DNA from: Phenylobacterium sp.
GTDB taxonomy: Bacteria > Pseudomonadota > Alphaproteobacteria > Caulobacterales > Caulobacteraceae
Direction: 5' to 3'
Length of the DNA stretch: 64,000 nucleotides
NCBI GenBank assembly: GCA_018001015.1
Contig: JAGNIV010000004.1
Location: 143,543 to 207,542 of the forward strand
The stretch's first letter is position 1; every line of letters starts with the position of its first letter. Positions 1 to 7,329 of the stretch are shown here, piece after piece. The notes under the pieces are model-generated. The model ran no database searches. It worked only from the letters and a program-made list of their open reading frames with translations, and was not told the DNA's origin. Position numbers and translations under genes: made by a program.

Positions 1-2
1 CC

Positions 3-347
3 ACCGTGGCCCCGGCCTCGGGCCAGAAGACTGCCCCGCCGCGCGACGCCCCCGGCGGCGAGCGTCCGGCCCGGTCCTTCAAGACCGGCCCCCGCCCCGA
101 ATACAAGGGCAAGGGCGACGGCGCGCCCCGCGCCGAGGGCGGCTACAAGGGCAAGGCCGACTGGAAAGGTCCGCCCAAGGAGGGCGGTGGCTACAAGGGC
201 AGGCCCGAGAACTTCAAGCCCAAGGGCCCGCCCAAGGAGGGTGGCGGCTACAAGGGCAAGGCGGAGAACTTCAAGGGTCCGGCCAAGGAGGGTGGCTTCA
301 AGAAGCCCTTCAAGAAGAGCAAGTCCAACGCCGGGCCGAAGGGCTAG
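3..347 (+). CDS. C-terminal tail of a truncated gene, lysine/glycine-rich
   Basis: The frame is open to the left edge of the window, so only about the last 114 codons are visible and the true start lies upstream. The visible part is low-complexity and very basic: imperfect repeats of the type KEGGGYKGK followed by ENFK, ending in a KKPFKKSKS cluster. No folded domain can be seen. Tails like this are known on RNA-binding proteins such as RluB-type rRNA pseudouridine synthases and DEAD-box helicases, where they act as nonspecific RNA contacts. Which of these it belongs to cannot be decided from the tail. The TAG stop at 345-347 lies in a CTAG. Confidence 0.6.
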   Translation, partial: TVAPASGQKTAPPRDAPGGERPARSFKTGPRPEYKGKGDGAPRAEGGYKGKADWKGPPKEGGGYKGRPENFKPKGPPKEGGGYKGKAENFKGPAKEGGFKKPFKKSKSNAGPKG

Positions 348-517
348 CTAGTCCACGCCCGCCCGCCCCCGCGCGGCCATTCCGCATGACGCCGTTCCGC
401 CAATTGACGGCCCGGCGCGGAGCGGAGGTCCAAGTGCGGCTTATCGCTCGGATTTCGAATACTCAAATTGAGTAAGTAGAGGCTTGCAAAGCTCTCGTTT
501 ACACATCGGCCCGTCTT

Positions 518-1120
518 ATGCGCGCCATGCAAAGCACGACCCGCATCAACCTGGAGAATGTCACCGGCCTGGTCGTCGATGACAACGCCCAGGCGTTGGA
601 TCTGCTGGCCAGCGTGCTCTCCAGTTTCGGCATGAAGGACATCGCCCGCGCCGCCTCGGCGATGGAGGCGATGGAGATCGTCAAGTCGCGGCGGATCGAC
701 CTGATCATGACCGATGGCCAGATGCCGGTCATGGACGGCTATGACTTCGTCCATTGGGTGCGGCACCAGAAGGACGAGGAACGGCGGCTGGTGCCGGCCA
801 TCGTCGTCACCGCTCACTCCCGCAAGAGCCAGGTGATGCGGGCCCGCGATTGCGGCGCCAACTTCATCATCACCAAGCCGATCACCCCCAAGGTGATCCT
901 GGAACGGATCCTGTGGGTTTCGCAGGGCCGGCGGATGTTCATCGAGACCGACACCTTCATCGGCCCCGATCGCCGGTTCAAACAGGCCGGCATGCCCGCC
1001 GAATTCCCCGACGGACGCCGCCGCGACGACGAGCCCGCCGAGGTGGGCGCGGTGGCCGGCGACAACATGACCCAAGACGAACTCAACAACATGATCGCCC
1101 CTCAGAAAGCCGCCCTATGA
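518..1120 (+). CDS. Single-domain response regulator (CheY-like receiver)
   Basis: A 200-residue protein whose first 130 residues form a receiver domain. The acidic pair D21-D22, phosphoacceptor D66 in MTDGQMP, T98 and K120 (ITKP) are all present, so phosphorylation by a histidine kinase is expected. There is no DNA-binding or enzymatic output domain; the last 60 residues are polar and probably disordered. It therefore probably acts by protein-protein contact or as a phosphate relay in the cytoplasm. A second in-frame ATG lies three codons downstream. The stop overlaps the start of the next gene (ATGA), so the two are translationally coupled. No kinase gene is adjacent; the nearest is at 9.7-11.2 kb. 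Confidence 0.85.
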   Translation: MRAMQSTTRINLENVTGLVVDDNAQALDLLASVLSSFGMKDIARAASAMEAMEIVKSRRIDLIMTDGQMPVMDGYDFVHWVRHQKDEERRLVPAIVVTAHSRKSQVMRARDCGANFIITKPITPKVILERILWVSQGRRMFIETDTFIGPDRRFKQAGMPAEFPDGRRRDDEPAEVGAVAGDNMTQDELNNMIAPQKAAL

Positions 1121-1581
1121 GCGTCGTCCGGAAGTTTCATGTCACCCCCCGGCTGGCCCAGCTGATCAAGATTCCGGGCGGCCTCTACGTACCCGAGGCG
1201 CTGAAGCGTGGGGACGCGGCGATGGAGGAGTCCCGCGAGACCTGCCTGTCGGAGGTGGACGAGGCGCTGGCCACGATGGACGCCCTGGCCGCCACCCCGG
1301 GCTTCGACCCCGAGGCGATGTACGCGCAGTCCTCGCGGCTGATCTCCTTCTGCGGGGCCTTCGCCGACGACAGCCTGGCCACGGCGGCGCGGTCGCTGTG
1401 CGAACTGCTGGACCGCGCGGGCGAGGCCGGCCGCCGCGACGACCGGGGCGTCCAGGTCCACCTGGCCTCGCTCCGCCTGCTGCACCGGACCGACGCCGAC
1501 GAGGCGACCCGAAAGGTGATCCTGAAGGGCCTGGCCCAGGTGGTGGACCGCTACGAACGCGACGCCAAGGCCGAAGGCTAG
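1117..1581 (+). CDS. Small helical protein coupled to the response regulator
   Basis: A 154-residue protein whose ATG overlaps the stop of the receiver gene by 4 bases. The reading frame extends far upstream, but that part is a shadow of the receiver gene. The sequence is alanine/leucine-rich with strong helical character from residue 35 to the end, has no signal peptide and has no motif I recognise with certainty. One histidine in VHLASLRLL sits on a predicted helix, reminiscent of a phosphotransfer protein, but the usual H-x-L-K-G signature is missing. The tight coupling suggests it is a partner or output of the receiver. Function unknown. Confidence 0.7.
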   Translation: MSVVRKFHVTPRLAQLIKIPGGLYVPEALKRGDAAMEESRETCLSEVDEALATMDALAATPGFDPEAMYAQSSRLISFCGAFADDSLATAARSLCELLDRAGEAGRRDDRGVQVHLASLRLLHRTDADEATRKVILKGLAQVVDRYERDAKAEG

Positions 1582-1726
1582 AGCCGGAGCGCCAAGCGCT
1601 TTCAGGGCGCGATCCTTCACCGCCTGATGGTCGAGCTTGCAGTGGTGCGCCCATGTCGGGCCGCGGCTAGACGCGCGCTCAGGGCGACCCTAAGAGGTGT
1701 GGCGCAAGCTAGGGTTGGAGAATTGA

Positions 1727-2746
1727 ATGGCGACGGTCACGGCAGGAAATCTCCCGTTCAATTTCGATGTTCGGACGGCCCAGTGGATTCTCGACGGGTT
1801 CATCAGCTTCGCAAGCGCAAGCCAGTTCAGCGTGTCGAGTGACCGCTTCACGTCGAACTTCATCGGCAGCTTCACCTACAATGGCAAAGGCTTTCCGACC
1901 GGCGGAACCGTGAGCCGGTTCATCGAAACCTATGACGGACGAACGTCCATCGACATCAACAATATCGATGTCCCGATGGCGAACTTCATCCAATGGGCGG
2001 CGACCGATAACACCGCCGCTTTCAAGGACTTCATCCTGGGCGGCGCCGACAGCTTAACCGGCTCCTCCTGGAACGATCTCCTGCGGGCCTATGCCGGCGC
2101 CGACAGCATGGTCGGCGGGGCTGGCGACGACACCCTGGACGGCGGCGCCGGCGCCGACATCGTCAACGGCGGCGACGGGAACGACTACATCCTGGGCGGC
2201 GCGGACGCCAACTACCTGCGCGGCGACCTGGGCAATGACAGCATCGTCGGCGGCGCCAATTTCGACGACATCAACGGCAACCAGGGTGACGACACCCTGC
2301 GCGGCGGCGACGGCTTCGACTGGGTGGTCGGCGGCCAGGCCAACGACATGCTGTTTGGTGAGAACGGCGGCGACATCGTCTACAGCAACCTGGGCAACGA
2401 CACTCAGTTCGGCGGCGACGGCGAGGACTGGGTGCGCGGCGGCCAGGGCGATGACAGCCTCGATGGCGGGGCTGGTAACGACCTGATGTGGGGCGACCGG
2501 GGCGATGACACTGTCGCGGGTGGGACAGGCGCCGACACCTTCCACGCTTTTGTGGGCGGTGGCCTCGATCGGATCACCGACTTCAACTACGCCGAGGGCG
2601 ACCGGCTGATCCTCGACTTCGCGCCGACCTATTCGCTTCGCCAGGAAGGCGCCGATACGGTGGTGGACCTGGGCGGGACCGACCGCGTGGTGCTGGTGAA
2701 CGTAAGCCTTGCCAACCTGCCGGTGGGCTGGATCGCGCTGGGCTAA
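1727..2746 (+). CDS. RTX-type calcium-binding repeat protein
   Basis: A 339-residue protein. Residues 1-105 have no recognisable domain. Residues 110-275 are a run of glycine/aspartate nonapeptides (GGAGDDTLD, GGDGNDYIL, GGQGDDSLD and others), the calcium-binding beta-roll of the hemolysin-type family. The C-terminus (DRITDFNYAEGDRLILDF) is the usual cap before an uncleaved type I secretion signal. There is no N-terminal signal peptide, as expected for export by an ABC/MFP/TolC system, but no such exporter is in the window. No catalytic domain is visible, so it may be a surface or matrix protein. Its stop overlaps the convergent gene's stop by 4 bases. Confidence 0.85.
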   Translation: MATVTAGNLPFNFDVRTAQWILDGFISFASASQFSVSSDRFTSNFIGSFTYNGKGFPTGGTVSRFIETYDGRTSIDINNIDVPMANFIQWAATDNTAAFKDFILGGADSLTGSSWNDLLRAYAGADSMVGGAGDDTLDGGAGADIVNGGDGNDYILGGADANYLRGDLGNDSIVGGANFDDINGNQGDDTLRGGDGFDWVVGGQANDMLFGENGGDIVYSNLGNDTQFGGDGEDWVRGGQGDDSLDGGAGNDLMWGDRGDDTVAGGTGADTFHAFVGGGLDRITDFNYAEGDRLILDFAPTYSLRQEGADTVVDLGGTDRVVLVNVSLANLPVGWIALG

Positions 2747-3432
2747 AGAGACCGGCGCAGTTCGCGCGACATCACCTGTTCCCGGGGGGCCTCGTTCAGC
2801 TCGTAGGTTCCGGCCGGCGTCTGGGTGACTAGGCCCGCCTTGCCCGGCCCGTCCAGCCGCAGCCAGTCCAAGCCCTCCGCCAGGGTGAGGACGGCCGGTT
2901 GGCTGTCCTGCAGGCCGGCGAGGTCGGCGCCGGGTGGGCCGATGATGATGGCGAAGCTTTCCAGCGGCCCGTCGACGGTCTCGGCCCGGTCCCAGATGGC
3001 GGCGAAGTAGCGGACCTCGTCGGTGGGGCCGGTGGGGGTCCAGGCCGCCTCCCAGCGGCGTTTGGGCTGGCCCTTGCGCCAGCCGGGCGGCTCCTCGTAG
3101 GCGATGAACGAGGTCAGCGGGACCAGGGCGCGGCGCGCGGCGTACGGCTCTCGGAAGATCGGCGAGGTGTCCAGCGCGTCGATCGGGGCGTTGGCGCACA
3201 GCGTCTTCCAGGCCGCGATCGGGCCCCTGTGGAAGGCAGGCACCATCCACCAGCGACGCGCCACGGCTTCCAGTCCCTCGGCGCCGTCACGGATCATGAA
3301 GGCCTGGTCGGTCGGCTTGATGGGCGCATCCCACGGACGCTGAGGCGGGGCGTCGGACCAGAAGACCGGCGTGGTTTCGAACCGCCGGTGGTCTTCGCGG
3401 GGATGGAGCCGCAGGTGGAATTCGATGCTCAT
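2743..3432 (-). CDS. Degenerate SRAP (YedK/HMCES-like) domain protein
   Basis: 229 residues from the ATG at 3432; the frame extends to a TTG at 3468, but that is less likely. The order of blocks follows the SOS response-associated peptidase family: a WWMVPAF block, an NAPIDALDTSPIFRE block where YedK has NARVET, a LVPLTSFIAYEE block where YedK has ADGWFEW, and DSQPAVL where YedK has HDRRPLVL. True SRAP proteins start with Met-Cys, the Cys forming a crosslink to abasic DNA. Here the Cys, the Arg, the catalytic Glu and the His all appear replaced. The fold is probably kept but the known DNA-protein crosslink chemistry is not expected. Confidence 0.7.
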   Translation of the reverse strand: MSIEFHLRLHPREDHRRFETTPVFWSDAPPQRPWDAPIKPTDQAFMIRDGAEGLEAVARRWWMVPAFHRGPIAAWKTLCANAPIDALDTSPIFREPYAARRALVPLTSFIAYEEPPGWRKGQPKRRWEAAWTPTGPTDEVRYFAAIWDRAETVDGPLESFAIIIGPPGADLAGLQDSQPAVLTLAEGLDWLRLDGPGKAGLVTQTPAGTYELNEAPREQVMSRELRRSL

Positions 3433-3585
3433 GGCGGGTGCTATGCGCGCCACCCTCCCGACCAGCAAGACCGGGCGCCGGCCGGCGGCCGGATTACAGC
3501 GAATTAACCCGCGGCACGGCTTCCGCCTGGCGGGCGAGGCCCCTACGGTTGGCGTAACAATTGTAACAACTCAGAGGAGGGCGCG

Positions 3586-5436
3586 ATGCTCAGCCGCCGC
3601 CAACTTCTATCCACCGCCGGCGCCACCCTGGCCCTGGCCGGATGCGCCACCGCCCGCCCCGCGCCCCTGCCGCCCGCGCCGGCCCCGCTGCCGCCGCCAG
3701 GACCCGACGCCAACGCCCAGCTCACCAAGCTGCTGGACGCGCTCTTCGAGGAGGTGCTGGACGACACGCCGGAACTGGTCACCCAGCTCGGCCTGGACAA
3801 GGGCCCGCGGGCCGACGCCAAGCGCCGGCTGTCGGACGCCTCCCTCGCGGACCTGGAGAAGGACCGCGCCCGCACCGCCGACCAGCTGGCCCGGATGAAG
3901 GCCATCGACCGCTCGCAGCTCACCGGCATGAGCGCCATCAACTACGACTCGGTGATCTTCGGCCTGGCCAATACCGACGAGGCCAACCGGCGCTTCAAGT
4001 ACGGTCCGGAGGGCGCGGGTCAGCCCTATGTCCTGTCGCAGCTGAACGGCTCCTACCGCTCGACCCCCGACTTCCTGGGCAACCAGCACGTCATCGAGAC
4101 CAAGGACGACGCCGACGCCTATCTGTCGCGCCTGGAGGCCTACGCCACCCAGATGGACCAGGAGACCGAGCGGACCCGCCACGACGTGGGGCTGGGCATG
4201 ATCGCGCCGGACTTCGCCATCGACGGGGCTCTGGTGCAGATGAACAACCTGCGCACCTCGCCTGACCGGTCGCCGCTGGTGACCCAGCTTGAGGCCAAGG
4301 TGAAGGACAAGCAGATCGCCGGCGACTACGGCGCCTACGCCTCGAAGATCTACCTGCAGAAGGTGCGTCCCGCCCTGGAGCGGCAGATCGCCCTCATGAA
4401 GGAAATCCGGCCCAGGGCGTCGCACGACGCCGGCATCGGCGGGCGGCCCGACGGCGAGGCCTATTACGCACTGGCGCTGCGCAACTCGACCACCACCACG
4501 CTCTCGGCCGCCGAGATCCACCAGATCGGGCTGGAACAGGCCAAGGAGCTATCGGCCCGGGCCGACACCATCCTGAAGGCGCAGGGCTACAGCAAGGGCA
4601 GCGTGGGCGCGCGGATCCAGGCGCTCTACAAGGACAAGAAGTATCACTATCCCAACACCGACGTCGGCAAGGAGAAGCTGATCGCCGACCTGAACCTGCA
4701 GGTCCAGGCGATGGCCAAGCGGCTGCCGGAGTACTTCGGGACCCTGCCCAAGGCGCCCCTGGACATCAAGCGGGTGCCCAAGTTCATCGAGGCCGGCGCG
4801 CCGGGCGGCTACTACAATCAGGCGACCCTGGATGGCTCGCGCCCCGGCATCTACTGGATCAACCTGCGCGACACCGCCGAGTATCCGAGCTGGAGCCTGC
4901 CGACCCTGACCTATCACGAGGGCCTTCCGGGTCACCATCTGCAGCTCACCCTGCAGCAGGAGGCCGACCTGCCCATGCTGCGGCGGGCCACGTTCCTGTC
5001 GGCCTATGGCGAGGGCTGGGCGCTCTATGCCGAGAAGCTGGCCCAGGAGATGGGGGTCTATGCCGACGACCCCATCGCCGAGATCGGCTACCTGCAGTCC
5101 TCCCTGTTCCGCTCGGGCCGGCTGGTGGTGGACACCGGCATGCACGCCATGGGCTGGAGCCGCGAGAAGGCCATCGAGACCATGACCTCGATCGACGGCT
5201 CCCCCACCAGCGCCGCCACCACCGAGATCGAGCGGTATTCCGTCTGGCCCGGCCAGGCCTGCAGCTACATGGTGGGCAAGCTCACCTGGCTGCGGCTGCG
5301 GGAGAAGGCGCAGGCCGCGCTCGGGTCGCGGTTCGACATCCGCAAGTTCCACGATGCGGGCCTGCTGTCGGGCGCCATGCCGCTGACGGTGCTCGAAGCC
5401 GTGATCGACACCTATATCGCCAGCAACAGGGCTTGA
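3586..5436 (+). CDS. DUF885 family metallopeptidase-like lipoprotein
   Basis: 616 residues, starting at an ATG after a strong AGGAGG site. The N-terminus has a twin arginine (SRRQLL) and a lipobox (LAGC), then a proline-rich linker, so it is probably an exported lipoprotein. The rest matches the DUF885 family: the zinc-ligand-like YHEGLPGHHLQ near residue 445, then GEGWALYAEKL and a C-terminal GQACSYMVGK block. HE-x4-HH with a downstream glutamate is the expected metallopeptidase arrangement. The substrate is unknown; periplasmic peptide turnover is an inference. The next gene is a homologue only 4 bases downstream, so the pair forms an operon and a tandem duplication. Confidence 0.85.
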   Translation: MLSRRQLLSTAGATLALAGCATARPAPLPPAPAPLPPPGPDANAQLTKLLDALFEEVLDDTPELVTQLGLDKGPRADAKRRLSDASLADLEKDRARTADQLARMKAIDRSQLTGMSAINYDSVIFGLANTDEANRRFKYGPEGAGQPYVLSQLNGSYRSTPDFLGNQHVIETKDDADAYLSRLEAYATQMDQETERTRHDVGLGMIAPDFAIDGALVQMNNLRTSPDRSPLVTQLEAKVKDKQIAGDYGAYASKIYLQKVRPALERQIALMKEIRPRASHDAGIGGRPDGEAYYALALRNSTTTTLSAAEIHQIGLEQAKELSARADTILKAQGYSKGSVGARIQALYKDKKYHYPNTDVGKEKLIADLNLQVQAMAKRLPEYFGTLPKAPLDIKRVPKFIEAGAPGGYYNQATLDGSRPGIYWINLRDTAEYPSWSLPTLTYHEGLPGHHLQLTLQQEADLPMLRRATFLSAYGEGWALYAEKLAQEMGVYADDPIAEIGYLQSSLFRSGRLVVDTGMHAMGWSREKAIETMTSIDGSPTSAATTEIERYSVWPGQACSYMVGKLTWLRLREKAQAALGSRFDIRKFHDAGLLSGAMPLTVLEAVIDTYIASNRA

Positions 5437-5440
5437 TCCC

Positions 5441-7264
5441 ATGACCGTTCTTGATCGCCGCAGCTTCCTGGCCACCACGGCCGGCGCGGCCCTGATGACG
5501 GCGGCGCCCGCCCTGGCCCAGGGCTCGGAGGACGCCAAGCTCAGGACCTTGCTGGACAAGATCTTCGAGGACCAGGTGGACGACAGCCCCGAGCGGGCCA
5601 CCGGGCTGGGCCTCGACAAGGGCGCGCGGGCGGCGCTGAAGAGCCAGCTCGACGAGCGATCGGCGGCGGCGCGCGAGGCGCGGCTGGCCAAGGTGAAGGC
5701 CCGGGTCGCGGCGCTGAACGCCATTGATCGCAAGGCCTTGTCGCCAGCCTCCAAGGTCGACCTCGACGTGGTGCTTTACCAGAACAGCCATGCCGTCTCG
5801 AACGGCGAGGCCTACCGGTTCGGCGCGGTGGGCGGCCGGTTCTCGCCCTATGTGATCAGCCAGCAGAACGGCGCCTATCAGGACATCCCCGACTTCCTCG
5901 ACAACCAGCACCGGGTGGCCACCAGCGCCGACGCCGACGCCTGGATCTCGCGCCTGCACGCCTTCGGCAAGGTGCTGGACCAGGACCTGGACCGCATGAA
6001 GGCCGACGTGGCGGCCGGCGTCGTGCCGCCGGACTTCATCTGCGACCTGACGCTCGCCCAGCTCAGGGCCCTGCGCGATCAGCCGCCCGAGAAGACCGTG
6101 CTGGTCTCCTCCCTGGCCGCCAAGGCCAGGGCCGCGGGCCTGACCGCCGACTATGCGACGCCCGCCGCGAAGATCGTCGCCGAGGAGATCTACCCCGCCC
6201 TCGACCGCCAGATCGCCGCGGTTCAGGCCAACCGCGCCATCGCCACCTCGGAGGCCGGCGTCGGCCGGCTGAAGAACGCGGCGCAGTACTATGCCGACGC
6301 CTGCGAAGCCTCCACCACCACCACCATGACGCCGCAGGAAATCCACCAGCTGGGGCTCGACCAGGTGGCCGACATCACCGCCCGGCTGGACACCATCCTG
6401 AAGAGCCAGGGCATGACCCAGGGCACGGTGGCCGAACGCCTCAACGGCCTGAACAACGACCCGAGCCAGCTCTACGCCAACACCGACGCCGGCCGGGCCG
6501 AGCTGATCGCGGCGCTGAACGTGCAGATCGCCGAGGTCTACAAGACCCTGCCGCTGGCTTTCGACACCCTGCCGAAGGCCAAGGTGGAGGTGAAGCGGGT
6601 GCCCGCCTTCATCCAGGACGGGGCGTCCAACGGCTACTATCAGAGCGCGGCGCTCGATGGCTCGCGGCCCGCGGCGTTCTTCATCAACCTGAAGGACACC
6701 CACGAATGGCCGAAATATAACCTGCCGACCCTGGTCTATCACGAGACGGCGCCGGGCCATCACCTGCAGATCGCGCTGGCCCAGGAGAGCACCCGCATCC
6801 CGATCATCCGGCGGACGGGCGGCAGCTTCTCGGCCTTCTCCGAGGGTTGGGCGCTCTATGCCGAGCAGCTGGCGGCCGAGACCGGATCCTACAAGGGCGA
6901 TCCGCTCGGGGAGGCGGGCTTCCTGCAATCCCTGCTGTTCCGCGCCTCACGGCTGGTGATCGACACGGGCCTCCATTCCAAGGGCTGGAGCCGGGAGAAG
7001 GCCACCGACTACATGGTCGCCGTCACCGGCTATCCGAAGAGCCGCGCCCAGCGGGAGGTGGAACGCTACTGCGTCGCGCCGGGCCAGGCCTGCAGCTACA
7101 AGGTCGGCCACACCCGCTGGATGGCGATCCGCGACGGCGCCAAGGCCAAGCTGGGGCCCAAGTTCAATCTCAAGGCCTATCACGACGCGGCCCTGCTCTC
7201 GGGCTCCATGCCGATGGTCGTGCTGGAGCGCCACATGGCGGAGTGGTTGGCGACGCAGTCCTGA
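5441..7264 (+). CDS. DUF885 family metallopeptidase-like protein, Tat-exported
   Basis: 607 residues and a full-length paralogue of the preceding gene. The N-terminus (DRRSFLATTAG followed by a hydrophobic stretch ending in PALAQG) is a typical Tat signal with a signal peptidase I site rather than a lipobox, so this copy should be soluble in the periplasm while its neighbour is membrane-anchored. YHETAPGHHLQ, SEGWALYAEQL and GQACSYKVGH are all kept, so both copies look active. Gap to the upstream gene is 4 bases. A short dispersed repeat follows its stop. Confidence 0.85.
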   Translation: MTVLDRRSFLATTAGAALMTAAPALAQGSEDAKLRTLLDKIFEDQVDDSPERATGLGLDKGARAALKSQLDERSAAAREARLAKVKARVAALNAIDRKALSPASKVDLDVVLYQNSHAVSNGEAYRFGAVGGRFSPYVISQQNGAYQDIPDFLDNQHRVATSADADAWISRLHAFGKVLDQDLDRMKADVAAGVVPPDFICDLTLAQLRALRDQPPEKTVLVSSLAAKARAAGLTADYATPAAKIVAEEIYPALDRQIAAVQANRAIATSEAGVGRLKNAAQYYADACEASTTTTMTPQEIHQLGLDQVADITARLDTILKSQGMTQGTVAERLNGLNNDPSQLYANTDAGRAELIAALNVQIAEVYKTLPLAFDTLPKAKVEVKRVPAFIQDGASNGYYQSAALDGSRPAAFFINLKDTHEWPKYNLPTLVYHETAPGHHLQIALAQESTRIPIIRRTGGSFSAFSEGWALYAEQLAAETGSYKGDPLGEAGFLQSLLFRASRLVIDTGLHSKGWSREKATDYMVAVTGYPKSRAQREVERYCVAPGQACSYKVGHTRWMAIRDGAKAKLGPKFNLKAYHDAALLSGSMPMVVLERHMAEWLATQS

Positions 7265-7266
7265 GG

Positions 7267-7329
7267 GCGCGATCTAAGTTCAAAGTCATCGAGCCGGATT
7301 CAGGCTTCGAGAGAAGCCATCCGGCTCTA
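7267..7329 (-). repeat. 62-66-bp dispersed repeat, copy 1
   Basis: Sequence lying between the convergent DUF885 and EAL genes. It is matched, in inverted orientation, by 56929-56994; shared blocks are TTCAAAGTCAT, CGGATTCAGGCTT, GAGAAGCC and TCCGGCTCT. It contains a hairpin in which GAGCCGGAT pairs with ATCCGGCTC around an inner AGGCTTC/GAAGCC pairing. Its outer end forms the TAG stop of the EAL gene. Probably transcribed as a terminator for one or both genes. Confidence 0.75.

Noticed and set aside
344-1075. Long minus-strand frames opposite the response regulator and elsewhere
   Set aside because: At high GC, long antisense frames are expected. Their proteins are histidine/arginine/glycine-rich with no motifs and are opposite genes with clear motifs.
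1579-1610. Possible third copy of the 62-66-bp repeat after the small helical protein gene
   Set aside because: Only the first 11 bases (CTAGAGCCGGA) match; the hairpin and the TTCAAAGTCAT block are absent.
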